Positions 9,799 through 20,177 are shown, numbered from the stretch's first letter. The stretch: 64,000 nt of DNA from an uncultured Paludibacter sp. (GCA_937897985.1 CALCBD010000039.1:62001-126000); one strand, 5' to 3'. The notes: a model not told the origin generated them from the letters alone. Translations and numbers: made by a program.

Positions 9799-11994
9799 TT
9801 ATTCCGGCTTTTTAATCAGATGATAGCTTTTTCCCTTTTCAGTAGAAAGAGACATTTTTTTATGATTATACATCACATTCAGTTCATTCCCGAGTAATGA
9901 AGTTATTTTACAATCAGTTAACCGGTTTTTTTCCCATTTCAAATCCACTATAAATCCGCCACGTGCTCTTAATCCCTTAACTTCGCCAGCAGGCCAGGCA
10001 TCCGGCAAAGCAGGAAGAAGTTGAATCAGGTAGCCATTTTCGGTTTTCAAATGACTTTGCAGAAGCATTTCGCTCAAACCTGCAGTATAACCGAAATTTC
10101 CATCAATCTGAAATGGTGGATGCGTATCGAACAAATTTTCAAGTATACATTTCCTGAAAAGAGTTTTTATCAGTTCGTGTGAACGATTGCCCATACCCAG
10201 ACGGGCAAAAAGGTTGATTTTCCATGCAGTACTCCAGCCGGTACTGATATCTCCCCTTGCATTGAGCGATACAAGTGCAGCTTTTGCCCAATCGGGAGTG
10301 AATAATGGAGAAATCTGACGACCCGGATGCAAAGCAAACATGTGTGAATTGTGGCGATGATGATCCGTTGAGTCGTCAACATCCTGCATCCATTCCTGCA
10401 ATTGACCCCATTTACCAATTTGCGGTCCGAGAAGTTTCTCCCTCATTTCCGATATTTTTTTGCTATAAACTTCGTCATTGCCCAGCTCAGCTGCAGCCTC
10501 TGTCAGGTTGGTAAACAAATCGTAAACAATTTGTTGATCGTAGGATACGCCGGGATAAGGAGTACGGTCGCCCTCCACCTTGCCCGGACCGTGTTCAGGT
10601 GACCAACCGTCGGGCGTGATAAGTTTACCGTCATCTTCCACCAAATGATCTTCCCAATAGCCGCTCACATCTTTCAGTAAAGGATAGGCACGGTTTTTCA
10701 GAAAAACCTTATCGCCTGTAAATGCAAAGTGTTCCCAAAAATGCCGGCTCAGCCACGCACTACCCGGACGATGAAGTCCCCAGGTGGATGGACCTCCCAT
10801 TATATTATTGGTACTGTAAGCAATCCAGCCACGTTTGGTTTTTAGTTTCGGGTCGGTGGTATTTTTATTCACTTTTGCCAGATTCTCCACCCAATCGAAA
10901 TATGGTTCGGCACATTCTGACAAAGCAGTTGGTTCGGCCGGCCAGTAATTCATTTCAATATTGATATTTGTGGTAAATTGCGAATACCATGCAGGTTTAT
11001 ATTCATTGTTCCAGATTCCCTGCAGATTAGCAGGCAATCCACCAGGGCGTGACGAACTGATCAACAGATATCGTCCGTACTGAAAAAGCAGGGCTTCCAG
11101 TGACGGATCATTTGCTCCGTTTTTCATGGCATTCAACCGGTCGACTGTGGAAGCGGCAGGTGTTTCACCCAAATTCAGTTTCACTCTGTCATAAAGATTT
11201 TTGTAATCGGATATATGCGCTTTGCGAAGCTCAGTATAAGATTTAGCAGCTGCATTAGCCAGTATTTTTTCTAACAGGGTATGTGGATGCTGACCTTTAA
11301 AATTATCTTCAAAATTTTTCGAAAAATCGGTTCCCGCCACAAGTAAAACCATTACATTGCCGGCATTCGAAACAGAAATACCTGCAGAATCAGATAACAT
11401 CTTTCCACCGTTAATAATCACCAGCACCTGCGACTCGTAATGCATACCGTTTTCAGACAATTTACCTGTAGCTGTGATTTTATTTCGTTCGACAGTAATT
11501 TTAGCATTGTGTGCGTCTTTTAATGTGAGCCTGAACGATATTTTGTTTCTTTTATCAGATGAAAAATGTGCTACCAGTACTTTGTCGGGATAGCTGCAAA
11601 AATACCCGCGGCGATACCTGACACCATCTGCCGTAAACGTAACGGTTTGAATTGCATTGTTCAAATTCAGTTCACGGCGATAGTTGTCGGCTTTCAGATT
11701 GCCGAAATCAATAAAAATATCTCCGAAAGGCTGGTAATTTCCCACGGTTGGCTTTTCGTTCCCGTTAATGGAAGTGGTACCTGTAATCAGGCTCGATTCG
11801 TTGAACTGGATTTGCTCTATTTCCACTCCGCCGAAAATCATTCCGCCCAATGACCCATTGCCAACAGGCAGTGCCTGAAGCCATTGTTTAGCGGGTTGTG
11901 TGTACCAAAGACTCTCTTTTGAAACAGTCTGTTTTGCAAAAGTGGTAAATACCACCAGCATAAAGATTATTGAGAATGAAAATTTAAATTTCAT
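9799..11994 (-). CDS. GH95 family glycosidase (alpha-L-fucosidase/galactosidase)
   Basis: 731 residues with a signal peptide (FTTFAKQ). The GH95 layout is clear: N-terminal beta-sandwich with WYTQPAKQWLQALPVGNGSL and FNESSL, then an (alpha/alpha)6 barrel. Family catalytic positions are visible as NIEMNYWPAEP (paired Asn), DGWSPEHGP (Glu) and DGNFGYTAG (Asp). GH95 enzymes invert and remove terminal alpha-1,2-L-fucose or alpha-L-galactose. Here it is a probable periplasmic exo-enzyme. It is last in a minus-strand series, 41 nt after the propeller hydrolase, and probably shares its transcript. It is slightly short against typical 780-900-residue members. Family confident; fucose versus galactose undecided. 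Confidence 0.93.
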   Translation of the reverse strand: MKFKFSFSIIFMLVVFTTFAKQTVSKESLWYTQPAKQWLQALPVGNGSLGGMIFGGVEIEQIQFNESSLITGTTSINGNEKPTVGNYQPFGDIFIDFGNLKADNYRRELNLNNAIQTVTFTADGVRYRRGYFCSYPDKVLVAHFSSDKRNKISFRLTLKDAHNAKITVERNKITATGKLSENGMHYESQVLVIINGGKMLSDSAGISVSNAGNVMVLLVAGTDFSKNFEDNFKGQHPHTLLEKILANAAAKSYTELRKAHISDYKNLYDRVKLNLGETPAASTVDRLNAMKNGANDPSLEALLFQYGRYLLISSSRPGGLPANLQGIWNNEYKPAWYSQFTTNINIEMNYWPAEPTALSECAEPYFDWVENLAKVNKNTTDPKLKTKRGWIAYSTNNIMGGPSTWGLHRPGSAWLSRHFWEHFAFTGDKVFLKNRAYPLLKDVSGYWEDHLVEDDGKLITPDGWSPEHGPGKVEGDRTPYPGVSYDQQIVYDLFTNLTEAAAELGNDEVYSKKISEMREKLLGPQIGKWGQLQEWMQDVDDSTDHHRHNSHMFALHPGRQISPLFTPDWAKAALVSLNARGDISTGWSTAWKINLFARLGMGNRSHELIKTLFRKCILENLFDTHPPFQIDGNFGYTAGLSEMLLQSHLKTENGYLIQLLPALPDAWPAGEVKGLRARGGFIVDLKWEKNRLTDCKITSLLGNELNVMYNHKKMSLSTEKGKSYHLIKKPE

Positions 11995-12035
11995 GATATT
12001 ATTTATTTTAAATCAACTAAAAAATTATCATTTGT

Positions 12036-13112
12036 TCACTTCAACGGTATGGCCACATTAAAGGTATGTGTACGTGTTTTATCCACACCCATGGCGCCGT
12101 AAAGGAATTTGGGTAGGCCGTTTTCGAAATACACCCACGGACGCTCAATGGCAATGCCACTTTGAGTACCATCGGCCCATGCAAACGAGCTGCCAATAAC
12201 CAACGGATGCTTTGCCGGTTGCCAGTCACTTCCGTTTTTCGAAACCATTAGTACCAATGCACCAGTATCGCCGCTAAATTTCCCTACCACATCTCTAACA
12301 ATGGCATAGTAATACCCTTTTTGAAACCAGATAAACGGATCTTCGGCTTCCATGTGTGAGGTTTTGCTGTCTTTGGATTCAAAAACAGACACCGGATATT
12401 TTGTAAATGGTCCGAGTGGCGATTTAGCGGTGGCCACCCCAAACCGAACCCGTCCGCCTCTGAGTGTTCCGTTTTTACAAACTTCTTTGTACACCATGAG
12501 CACATCGCCCTTATCATTAAAAGTTATAGCCGGATTACTCACCATCAGGGCATCGTAAGCTGTACTATCGTTTTCATTATTCGATAAAACAGGCTTATCA
12601 AATCGCTTCCAATCCCCTTCTATATGAGTTGCTACAGCCACACCGATACGTTGATGGTTACGCTGCACCCACCAATTGGTCGGATTACGTTCACCACTGC
12701 CGGTTGTTCCCATGTAATACAGGTAATATCTGCCTTTATAAAATGAAATACAGGGGTTATGAGTCACCTGACCATCCCAGTAATTTGCTCCGCGGGCAGG
12801 CAAAACCACTTTTAAATGTTTGTACGGTCCTTCGGGTTGATTGGCTTTAGCCAGCGCAATTTCCGAGCTGTAAATCCATGCCTGATGACCTTCATTGCGT
12901 GGCCATCTGGAATAAAACATGTAAAATTTACCATTTTCGGCTTTAATTACCGATCCGCACCAGATATTATAATCCTTGTCAATAAAACGGTTTTCGGGCG
13001 GAACGGGCTGAATCATCGCTCCAAAATCGTAGTCGATAATTTGTTTTGAGCTTTGCGCCGGCAAAACAAATATCAAAAGTAAAAAAATAAGGGTTAAAAA
13101 GAATGTTTTCAT
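12036..13112 (-). CDS. Five-bladed beta-propeller glycoside hydrolase (GH43/GH117-like)
   Basis: 358 residues with a signal peptide (FVLPAQS). Repeated propeller blade motifs such as NGKFYMFYSRWP, VTHNPCISFYKGRYYLYYMG and AEDPFIWFQKGYYYAIVRD match the GH43/GH32/GH117 superfamily. An acidic residue near the N-terminus of the mature protein and EDP in a late blade are candidate catalytic or base residues. A paralogue with the same blade order lies at 22827-23888. It probably acts as a periplasmic exo-glycosidase. The upstream 220-bp gap (13113-13332) has no recognisable -7 box, so it may be read from the GH16 transcript. The exact family is not assigned. Confidence 0.75.
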   Translation of the reverse strand: MKTFFLTLIFLLLIFVLPAQSSKQIIDYDFGAMIQPVPPENRFIDKDYNIWCGSVIKAENGKFYMFYSRWPRNEGHQAWIYSSEIALAKANQPEGPYKHLKVVLPARGANYWDGQVTHNPCISFYKGRYYLYYMGTTGSGERNPTNWWVQRNHQRIGVAVATHIEGDWKRFDKPVLSNNENDSTAYDALMVSNPAITFNDKGDVLMVYKEVCKNGTLRGGRVRFGVATAKSPLGPFTKYPVSVFESKDSKTSHMEAEDPFIWFQKGYYYAIVRDVVGKFSGDTGALVLMVSKNGSDWQPAKHPLVIGSSFAWADGTQSGIAIERPWVYFENGLPKFLYGAMGVDKTRTHTFNVAIPLK

Positions 13113-13332
13113 TGATCAAAATCCTAACAAATCAATTATTATATTATATATCTGCATGTTAGCACTATCAGAACAACCGGATACAACGTTAAGATTCAAA
13201 AAGTTGAAATTATTTATGTCACAACTATAATCCATGTCACCCGAAAATCGCAGTTTTTCGTTTTTGGGTCAATCTGTTTTATCAGATTTACATGAAAAGT
13301 TTTTGATTATTTGAGCTCCATTATTCATTCAT

Positions 13333-16300
13333 TTATTTCATTATTATTTTACTTACAAAAACATCCGAACGGTTTTGAAGCCTTACGAAAAACAAACCAT
13401 CATCAGCGAACGGGATTGACTGAAATCCGGAATTCAGATTACGTGTCAACACCAGGCTGCCGTTTATGTTGTAGACTGACATGAGCCGGGAATCGGGAAC
13501 CGTTACTGAAATATGATGGTTGAATGCATTCACCGAAGGTTGTTGTTTCGGAACAGGAGCTATCAAACCTGTGACAGCAGGTTCATATACCCGTACATAA
13601 TCCACTTCCATTTGAGTTCCGTTGATAGCATCGGTGACTGTACCTGCCCATTCGGTAATACCTGTACTCAAAAACACAGATGCATTTGCTTTGGCATAAT
13701 CATTTTTCAAACTTCGAATAAGATTGCCATCATGGTAAAATGTCAGCGAATCGGCTGTCCGGTTGAGACCATAGAAGTGATAAGTATTGCTGAAATCAGC
13801 GGAAACAGCAGTATTGTTAAATGACTGAATATCTACCCAGTTGGTTCCATCAAAATAGCTGACACTATAATCATTGATGATTGAGTTATAAACGCCGCCA
13901 CTCACCCAACCCGAAATAAACTGGATACATCCGATGGTTTTATCGGAAGGAAAATCAAACTCAATCCATTTACGACCGTTATCCTGCGAAACCCAGTGTC
14001 TGGTTAACCCACCATCGGCTGCAAGCTTTGCTTCATACCCTGAGGCAAAAACTCCACTCGAAGTAATCGTGGTAAGCGGGTCACGGGCAAAATTAATCAA
14101 TCCGGCCACATCATTATCCGCAGTAGCTGAGAGCACATTCGGATAACCGGCCGGATTGACATTATAAATTCGAAATTCCTGTATATGAAAATGAACCGGA
14201 TAATCAGATATCAGCCTTACCTTTCGTGTTTTAACCGGTTTTTCAAACTGGATTTTCACATCCGGATCGGGAGAAAAGTTGAAGGATTTGGGTGAAGCAG
14301 GATGAAACTGCTCACCCGTATCTGTATCGAATGCTATATCACTCAGGTCATGAACCGACGTATTTATTTCGGAAGGATAATGTCCGTTGTTAATATCTAT
14401 TCCGAACATTTTTCCTGAACCGGATGTATCACTTTCGCTTAAGAGTCCGAACGTATTATTTATCCCGGTAGCAGGTGCATATTTGTAGCGGCATTCGTAA
14501 TAACCATAACCAAAAGTCAGTTTTGAGCTTATATTTCCCGAAGTCCGGGATTGTCCGGCGCGGGTTTCATTTTTATTCAGAAGTTTTAACGTTCCGTTGC
14601 TCACCACGGCATTTTCGCGCCAGCGGCTGCTCAGCAGGCCGGGCTCCTCACTGTTTTGCGAATTCCAGTTTTCATCAAGCATGGCATCCTGATAATCAAA
14701 CTCATCATGCCATTTCAGTTTCCATTTGTCGTTACCACCCGGAAGTTCGGGAGTCAGTATTGACGAAGGTTCGTTAACAAATTCGGATGGCTGAATGACT
14801 CTGTTGTAAATCCGGACATGCCGCAGAGTGCCGGCAAAATTCTTCATTGAGTTATTGGTATTGATAATTGTCGAATCGGGTAACACAACATCACCTACGG
14901 CCTGAAACGAAGCACCCACTGTGCCCATTCGGCCTGCAGTAGCACTTTCAGTGGTGGTTTGAGTAATTCCGCTGACTGTTTTAAGCAGTACAGCATTTAC
15001 ATAAACTGAGGCAGTGCCCTTACAGAAAACACAAACTATATTGGCTGATTCACCAACGGTAAAAGCATTTGCTACAGTTACATCGGTATGATTTGCCACA
15101 CTGCCGATTCGGAAAGTAAGGCTCCTGTCTTCGTTCAGCTGCACTGCCCAGCCCGCGTTTCCGGACGAAGGAATCCGGGCAATGGGTGTCATATTGGCTT
15201 TTATGGCAGCACTTACGGTAAAAGCAATACTAATCGAATCGCCATAACCAACATTCCGGTCGAAGAAATAAAATTTACTGTCGCCGGTGAATCTGACAGG
15301 TTCCGATTCGGCTGCTGTCCAGATGGGCTGCCCGACTCTCACTACTGGTGTATCAACGGGCAAAACTGCGTCGTTTTCAAGCGGTTTCAGAAAAGTAACA
15401 TCGTCGATTTCTACCCACTGTCCGCCTGTACCTGCGACTTTAAAAGTAACATTCACCGAGTTATTCTCCACATCTACAGGTATTTTTATTTTAGTCCATT
15501 CAGATGTTGCGGGAATATCGGCGTTTACATCGGCACCTCCGAAACCCGAAGCAGTCAGACGGGCAATTGTTAACCCACCGGATGATCTTACCATAGCCGA
15601 AAGTTCGTAGTGACCATTGTTAATATAACTCAACGACTGATTCAGCGCGGTTTGAAAAGCAGTCGGCTTTGAAAGCTGTAGTTTGTATCTATCTTTAAAA
15701 GCTGAAATTGCAGAAACCACAACTGCATCAGATGTGCCGGACACATTCCACGAAACCGGTTTTGATGCATTGATTTTGTCCTGATTAAATTCGAATCCTC
15801 CATTAGCAATCAGATTATATCCCGGATAGTCCTTTGCATAAAAGCGAAAGTATTTAAAAACAGATTCGCCGGGGAGCTTGCCAGCATCTACCGTACCCAC
15901 ACCGTTCAAAGCTGTTAACCAGACTGATTGTCCGGCATTCATTGATGGCCAGTCAGCTTTGGCTACCACTTTTCCGTTATCATAAAAGACTATACCATCG
16001 GGTGTTCTTTCATAAGCATCCAGAAACCAGCCCGATGCATCTAATGTGAAAGGGATATTAGCTCTGTGCGGCCATGGATATTCAGAATAACCATTTTGGG
16101 TAATCAGATAATACAAATTATTTGTAGCCATGAGGTATTTTGAATCAATTTCGTAGGAATCAATCTCAAAAACAGTGCTTCCGGTAACATTACTTCCTCT
16201 TTGCCAAAATGCGGAATGTACACCGGTTCCTGCCATAAACGGTTTCGACAAACATTCGTAATAACCGTAACCGAAATCATTTTTGCTGATAATGCCGCCT

Positions 16301-16575
16301 CCCGTATTTTCATAAACACCATTTATCATTTCATGTTTGGCAACTATATGCAGCGCACTGTCTTTTACATACACATTTGCCTGAAGGTTCAGTCCGTTGA
16401 TAGACGTGCCAGTCCGGCGTCCTACCCTGTAAATCCAGTTGCCGGTATTAAGGGAATCGCCAAGGAAAGACTCATTGAAAACAAGCACATATCCTTTATT
16501 GGCAGGCGGATCGGCATGAATTGTATATTGTATGAATAAAAAGAACAGAAAGGAGAAAAGAATTGATTTTTTCAT
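13333..16575 (-). CDS. T9SS protein with active GH16 module, LamG-like module and degenerate GH16 module
   Basis: Start chosen at the Met (16575) that directly precedes a signal peptide (MKKSILFSFLF...IHA); an upstream Met adds eight residues. Order over 1080 residues: GH16 module (about 30-260) with intact ExDxxE motif EIDSYE at 137-142; CBM4/9-like module (NGGFEFNQ...EIDDVTF, 265-400); LamG/concanavalin-like module (about 415-610); second GH16 module starting WHDEFDYQDA, where the motif reads GIDINN (725-730), so both catalytic Glu are lost; a discoidin-like domain of about 180 residues nested inside that module (about 745-927); a T9SS tail. It probably binds and cuts a beta-linked glycan at the surface. 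The second module resembles the neighbour at 16647-18140. Confidence 0.82.
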   Translation of the reverse strand: MKKSILFSFLFFLFIQYTIHADPPANKGYVLVFNESFLGDSLNTGNWIYRVGRRTGTSINGLNLQANVYVKDSALHIVAKHEMINGVYENTGGGIISKNDFGYGYYECLSKPFMAGTGVHSAFWQRGSNVTGSTVFEIDSYEIDSKYLMATNNLYYLITQNGYSEYPWPHRANIPFTLDASGWFLDAYERTPDGIVFYDNGKVVAKADWPSMNAGQSVWLTALNGVGTVDAGKLPGESVFKYFRFYAKDYPGYNLIANGGFEFNQDKINASKPVSWNVSGTSDAVVVSAISAFKDRYKLQLSKPTAFQTALNQSLSYINNGHYELSAMVRSSGGLTIARLTASGFGGADVNADIPATSEWTKIKIPVDVENNSVNVTFKVAGTGGQWVEIDDVTFLKPLENDAVLPVDTPVVRVGQPIWTAAESEPVRFTGDSKFYFFDRNVGYGDSISIAFTVSAAIKANMTPIARIPSSGNAGWAVQLNEDRSLTFRIGSVANHTDVTVANAFTVGESANIVCVFCKGTASVYVNAVLLKTVSGITQTTTESATAGRMGTVGASFQAVGDVVLPDSTIINTNNSMKNFAGTLRHVRIYNRVIQPSEFVNEPSSILTPELPGGNDKWKLKWHDEFDYQDAMLDENWNSQNSEEPGLLSSRWRENAVVSNGTLKLLNKNETRAGQSRTSGNISSKLTFGYGYYECRYKYAPATGINNTFGLLSESDTSGSGKMFGIDINNGHYPSEINTSVHDLSDIAFDTDTGEQFHPASPKSFNFSPDPDVKIQFEKPVKTRKVRLISDYPVHFHIQEFRIYNVNPAGYPNVLSATADNDVAGLINFARDPLTTITSSGVFASGYEAKLAADGGLTRHWVSQDNGRKWIEFDFPSDKTIGCIQFISGWVSGGVYNSIINDYSVSYFDGTNWVDIQSFNNTAVSADFSNTYHFYGLNRTADSLTFYHDGNLIRSLKNDYAKANASVFLSTGITEWAGTVTDAINGTQMEVDYVRVYEPAVTGLIAPVPKQQPSVNAFNHHISVTVPDSRLMSVYNINGSLVLTRNLNSGFQSIPFADDGLFFVRLQNRSDVFVSKIIMK

Positions 16576-16646
16576 TTCAAAAAGTAAATATTTTTTCAAC
16601 AGGTTATTTTTCGCTTCGGGATAGTTTGATTGATTGTTTCCGGAGC

Positions 16647-18140
16647 TCAGGGTCCGTCTGTTACAATTTTTTTCGAAAACACACCCGAACTGTTTCTGAG
16701 ACGCACTATAAAAACACCTTTTGCATTTAAATTCACAACGTTGGTGCCAACCGGAAAATTGTCGGTATACAAAATCCGGCCATCAATACTGAATATCTGA
16801 AGCTGACCGGCCGATTCTGATGTTATTCTGACAGATTGACCACAGACAGTGACATTTGCATTATCAGGCTGAACTGCTAACGGTAAAGCTGAAACCGGAT
16901 TCCCAATCCTGACGATTGAAATGCTATCAATATCGTAATAGCCATATTTACTCACGCCGATATACAACCTGTTGTCATAATTTTCCTTCAGATTAAGCCT
17001 GAACCTGTACGATTGCCAGACAGCAGCAGGATAAAAATCAATGGTCGAATCGCCGTTCATCAGATTGGTGGTTCCGGTCCATTCATCTTTTAACTTTAAA
17101 CTGATCTTATTTGCACCGGCATTACTTAAAGTGGAACGCGCCTTTAACCGGATTTCGTACAAGCCATCTGATGCTAATGGTATCTTTTGAGCGATATTTG
17201 TACAAAAGTCATTCGATAAATTCTGCAGATTTTTAATGCGCAGTGATCTTGTGCCGGCAGCCGGATCGGTTGTAACATAAGCAAAATTGGAATTCAGAAG
17301 ATCGGCCCGGTTTAAATCCCATGATACAGGCAGATTGTTGATTAAAGTCTCGAATCCTCCGTTACTTACGAAATCATAAGGCAAAGCCGGATCTACAGGT
17401 TTATAAACCCTTACATAATCAATCTCCATTTGAGTCCCGTTAATTGCATCTGTTACTGCACCTGCCCAGGTAATAATAGCTTCGCTGAGAAAAACCGGTG
17501 CCTGACTCAGGCAAAAATCATTATGTACCTTTCGTACCGGTTTCCGGTCGAAATAAAAAATCAGGGAATCGGCATTCCATTTCAACCCATAAGTATGAAA
17601 GGTAGTGCCGAGGTTATTTCCCGAAAAAGTATAAATCATACTACTGGTAGTCACATCAGTCCAGTTATGAATATTGGTTGCCATGTCCGAAGGATAATGA
17701 CCTTCGTTGATGTCAATTTCGAATTTTTTACCAACGGCAGGAGTGGTTTGACTCATGAACCAAAAAGAATTATTTGTTCCTGTAGCAGCAGCATATTTAT
17801 ACCTGCACTCGAAATAGCCATACTGAAACATTGATTTGGTCCAGACACTCCCCGAAGTCCATGCTTTGGTACCTACGGTTTCCTTTTTATTAATCAATTT
17901 CAGCGTGCCTCCGCTTACTACTGCATTCCTTCTTATCCTTGCACACAGGATGTTGGACTGTGTGCTATCATTAGCCGAAATCCAGTTATTTTCAAGTATT
18001 ACATCGGGATAGCTGAACTCATCGTTCCAGAATATCTGCCATTTATCGTCTCCTCCCGGCAATGTTTGGGCAAATACAGCAGAAACGGATAAATGAATAA
18101 AGATGCTGAATCCGACAATAAGTTTGTGAATTAATTTCAT
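16647..18140 (-). CDS. GH16 endo-glycanase with CBM and T9SS sorting tail
   Basis: 497 residues: signal peptide (AVFAQ), GH16 beta-jelly-roll (about 30-255) with intact catalytic motif EIDINE at 141-146 (bases 17703-17720), then a CBM4/9-like module (NGGFETL...YYDIDSISIV, about 262-405) and a T9SS tail with INGR-like SIDGRI. GH16 enzymes retain configuration and cut beta-1,3/1,4 bonds in laminarin, mixed-linkage glucan, agar-type galactans or xyloglucan; the subfamily cannot be told by eye. It has TNNSFWF and TDAINGTQMEIDYVRVY in common with the second GH16 module of the next gene, so the two are recent relatives. A terminator upstream separates it from the beta-helix gene. Confidence 0.88.
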   Translation of the reverse strand: MKLIHKLIVGFSIFIHLSVSAVFAQTLPGGDDKWQIFWNDEFSYPDVILENNWISANDSTQSNILCARIRRNAVVSGGTLKLINKKETVGTKAWTSGSVWTKSMFQYGYFECRYKYAAATGTNNSFWFMSQTTPAVGKKFEIDINEGHYPSDMATNIHNWTDVTTSSMIYTFSGNNLGTTFHTYGLKWNADSLIFYFDRKPVRKVHNDFCLSQAPVFLSEAIITWAGAVTDAINGTQMEIDYVRVYKPVDPALPYDFVSNGGFETLINNLPVSWDLNRADLLNSNFAYVTTDPAAGTRSLRIKNLQNLSNDFCTNIAQKIPLASDGLYEIRLKARSTLSNAGANKISLKLKDEWTGTTNLMNGDSTIDFYPAAVWQSYRFRLNLKENYDNRLYIGVSKYGYYDIDSISIVRIGNPVSALPLAVQPDNANVTVCGQSVRITSESAGQLQIFSIDGRILYTDNFPVGTNVVNLNAKGVFIVRLRNSSGVFSKKIVTDGP

Positions 18141-18195
18141 GGATGAACCCGAATTTAATAAATAATTTTAAAGATTTTTTGCCGTCACATATATT

Positions 18196-18229
18196 CAGGA
18201 GCTAAAACTTCTGAATTGGTTAACTCCTG
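18196..18229. repeat. Imperfect 10-bp inverted repeat in GH16 leader
   Basis: CAGGAGCTAA (18196-18205) against TTAACTCCTG (18220-18229), one mismatch, 14-nt spacer. It lies upstream of the GH16 gene start at 18140 and could be an operator or leader hairpin. Confidence 0.4.
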
Positions 18230-18308
18230 ACAATCAAATCCGACTGAAAATTCAGTTTTGTTTAAGCTGATTTATTTATGTTTCAGCTATTTGTCAGTAG
18301 CTACCACA

Positions 18309-18343
18309 AAAAAGAAGCTATCCCGAAAGGATAACTTCTTTTT
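18309..18343 (-). terminator. Bidirectional-looking hairpin terminator after the beta-helix gene
   Basis: Arms AAAAAGAAG-C-TATCC and GGATA-A-CTTCTTTTT with a 5-nt loop CGAAA. Read on the minus strand it ends in a run of T. It lies 15 bp past the stop codon at 18358 and separates this gene from the GH16 genes. Confidence 0.85.
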
Positions 18344-18357
18344 AGCTGATATAATTA

Positions 18358-20109
18358 TTATTTTACAATTACCCTCGATACAAGTCCGTCAACAGACACA
18401 ATATATAAACCGGATTTCAAATTAATAATTTCGTTATCTGATTTCAGCATTTGCCTGCTAATCAATTGACCTGAAGCCGAATACAGTGCAGCTACTTTAC
18501 CTGCCTCATCATTAATCAGAATAGATTTAACCAATGGAATTACATTAAGTGATCTGGCATAAATATTAGTCAGGGCAGAAGTAGGTACATACTGGTAAGC
18601 ACCGATATTATTTGTTGTAGTTCTGGACACATTCAGCATATCAGTTTGAGGAATACTTCCGACTACCGGTATAGGTACGGCAAGACTTGCAGTTGCAGGT
18701 ATAGTTGCAGGCAGAGTCAATGCACCCGGAGTAGTGACAGCAATAGATTGTGCCGAAGCAAGTCTGAAATTGGCAGTACGGATAGAATCATACAATTCCT
18801 GATTAAAAAAATCAGCACCGGGACTTCCGACAGCACCTGCCTGATATAACGGTTTTACGAAATTCAGGTCTCTGATATCTTTACCCTGAACAATGTTGTC
18901 AGCTGAAGTAAATGAAACAGTTCCGATATGTGTTCCGTAAATTGTATTTGAGAACAGGCACATATCCTTTTGAAAGCGGATTTCATCAATGTCCGGCGAA
19001 TTTAAAACAATACAATTCACAACCGAGCCTCCGTAATAAACCAGTTCCAATTCACCGGTACCTTTCTGGGGGGTATAATTATTAACAATAGTACAGTTGA
19101 TGACAGAAACAGACTTGGTTTGTTTTGACTGAAAATGTCCTTCAGCACGTATTCCCGCACCATAAGTAGCGGCAGAGTTATTATAAATAAGACAATTATA
19201 AATCAGTGCATTGCCTTCAACTATTGCAGGATCCTGATAACCACCGGTATTCGACCAAATAGCCCCGCCTTTTCCGGTACCCGTTGCACTTAGTTTCGAC
19301 TCGCAGTTTCTAATCACCGAGTTGGTAATTTTCCCTCCGAGAGAGTTCATCCAAATGGCACCACCTCCGAAGTTTACATTATGTCCTTCGGCAGTACATT
19401 CTTCAATCAAACAATGGTCAACCTGTGAGGATTTATTGGTTAGCATAATCGGTCCACAAACACCGGCTCTGATTTTCCGAACAGTACACAATACTAACTT
19501 TCCGGCATTTGCATCCACATCCATTGCCAGAGTCGGATAAATTTCAGCATTACCAAGTGTAATTACCCCGCTGCTCGTGGATGTGGTGGCTGCACCATCA
19601 AAGAAAAAATGATCTGTCAATGTTGCTCCGTTAATTTCACCACCTGTAACAACGATTAATCGACGGGGAGCACCTGTGGGATCATTGTACGGAGCAGTAC
19701 CTTTAAAAACAGTTTCATTCGTAAATTCCCAGGGTTCAACAATACCATTCTTATCCTTATCGGCAACCACGCGCGAAGCTAAATCGACTGAATTTTCACT
19801 GCCACTAAATCCGCCATACAATTTTCCGGTAGTAATAACGGGTGCATTATAAACCGGCAGATTAGTTACAGGGTCGGTAGTCTGAGTGCTTAACACATAA
19901 GTACCTTTGGCAAAGTAATAAGTAGATGTACCATCAATGTTGGGTGTATTGGAGGTAATGATCTGACCTGACGTTACGCCGGCCATATTCGACCACGAAG
20001 TTGCATCTCCTGCGGGTCTTACATAAAAGGTATCAGCAAATGCTGATGAAACAGCAATGAAATTTAAAGCCAGAACTTTAAATGCCATTTTAAGAGTAGA
20101 TTCTTTCAT
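18358..20109 (-). CDS. Right-handed beta-helix (choice-of-anchor Q type) T9SS protein
   Basis: 583 residues: signal peptide (SSAFADTFYVRPAG), then a parallel beta-helix with repeated N-C-I/V-I-x-N rungs (NCLIYNNSAATYGAGI, NCTIVNNYTP) and a final short segment NIGAYQYVP, typical of the Bacteroidota choice-of-anchor Q group. The C-terminus is a T9SS sorting tail ending VSRVIVK. The fold occurs in polysaccharide lyases and pectinolytic hydrolases but also in non-catalytic binders; no catalytic residues can be assigned. A paralogue lies at 44033-45673. The promoter at 20178-20252 carries a LacI-type operator pair, which links this gene to the regulator at 39011. Confidence 0.75.
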   Translation of the reverse strand: MKESTLKMAFKVLALNFIAVSSAFADTFYVRPAGDATSWSNMAGVTSGQIITSNTPNIDGTSTYYFAKGTYVLSTQTTDPVTNLPVYNAPVITTGKLYGGFSGSENSVDLASRVVADKDKNGIVEPWEFTNETVFKGTAPYNDPTGAPRRLIVVTGGEINGATLTDHFFFDGAATTSTSSGVITLGNAEIYPTLAMDVDANAGKLVLCTVRKIRAGVCGPIMLTNKSSQVDHCLIEECTAEGHNVNFGGGAIWMNSLGGKITNSVIRNCESKLSATGTGKGGAIWSNTGGYQDPAIVEGNALIYNCLIYNNSAATYGAGIRAEGHFQSKQTKSVSVINCTIVNNYTPQKGTGELELVYYGGSVVNCIVLNSPDIDEIRFQKDMCLFSNTIYGTHIGTVSFTSADNIVQGKDIRDLNFVKPLYQAGAVGSPGADFFNQELYDSIRTANFRLASAQSIAVTTPGALTLPATIPATASLAVPIPVVGSIPQTDMLNVSRTTTNNIGAYQYVPTSALTNIYARSLNVIPLVKSILINDEAGKVAALYSASGQLISRQMLKSDNEIINLKSGLYIVSVDGLVSRVIVK

Positions 20110-20177
20110 AATGATAAATTTTGAATGTAAATAATTAGTTTAATTAACCCGGGTTCAAAATAAATCAAAACGGAAAT

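Noticed and set aside
15088..15573. Antisense open frame of 161 codons within the GH16/LamG gene
   Set aside because: The sense strand is a clear multi-domain gene; the antisense product has no recognisable motif.
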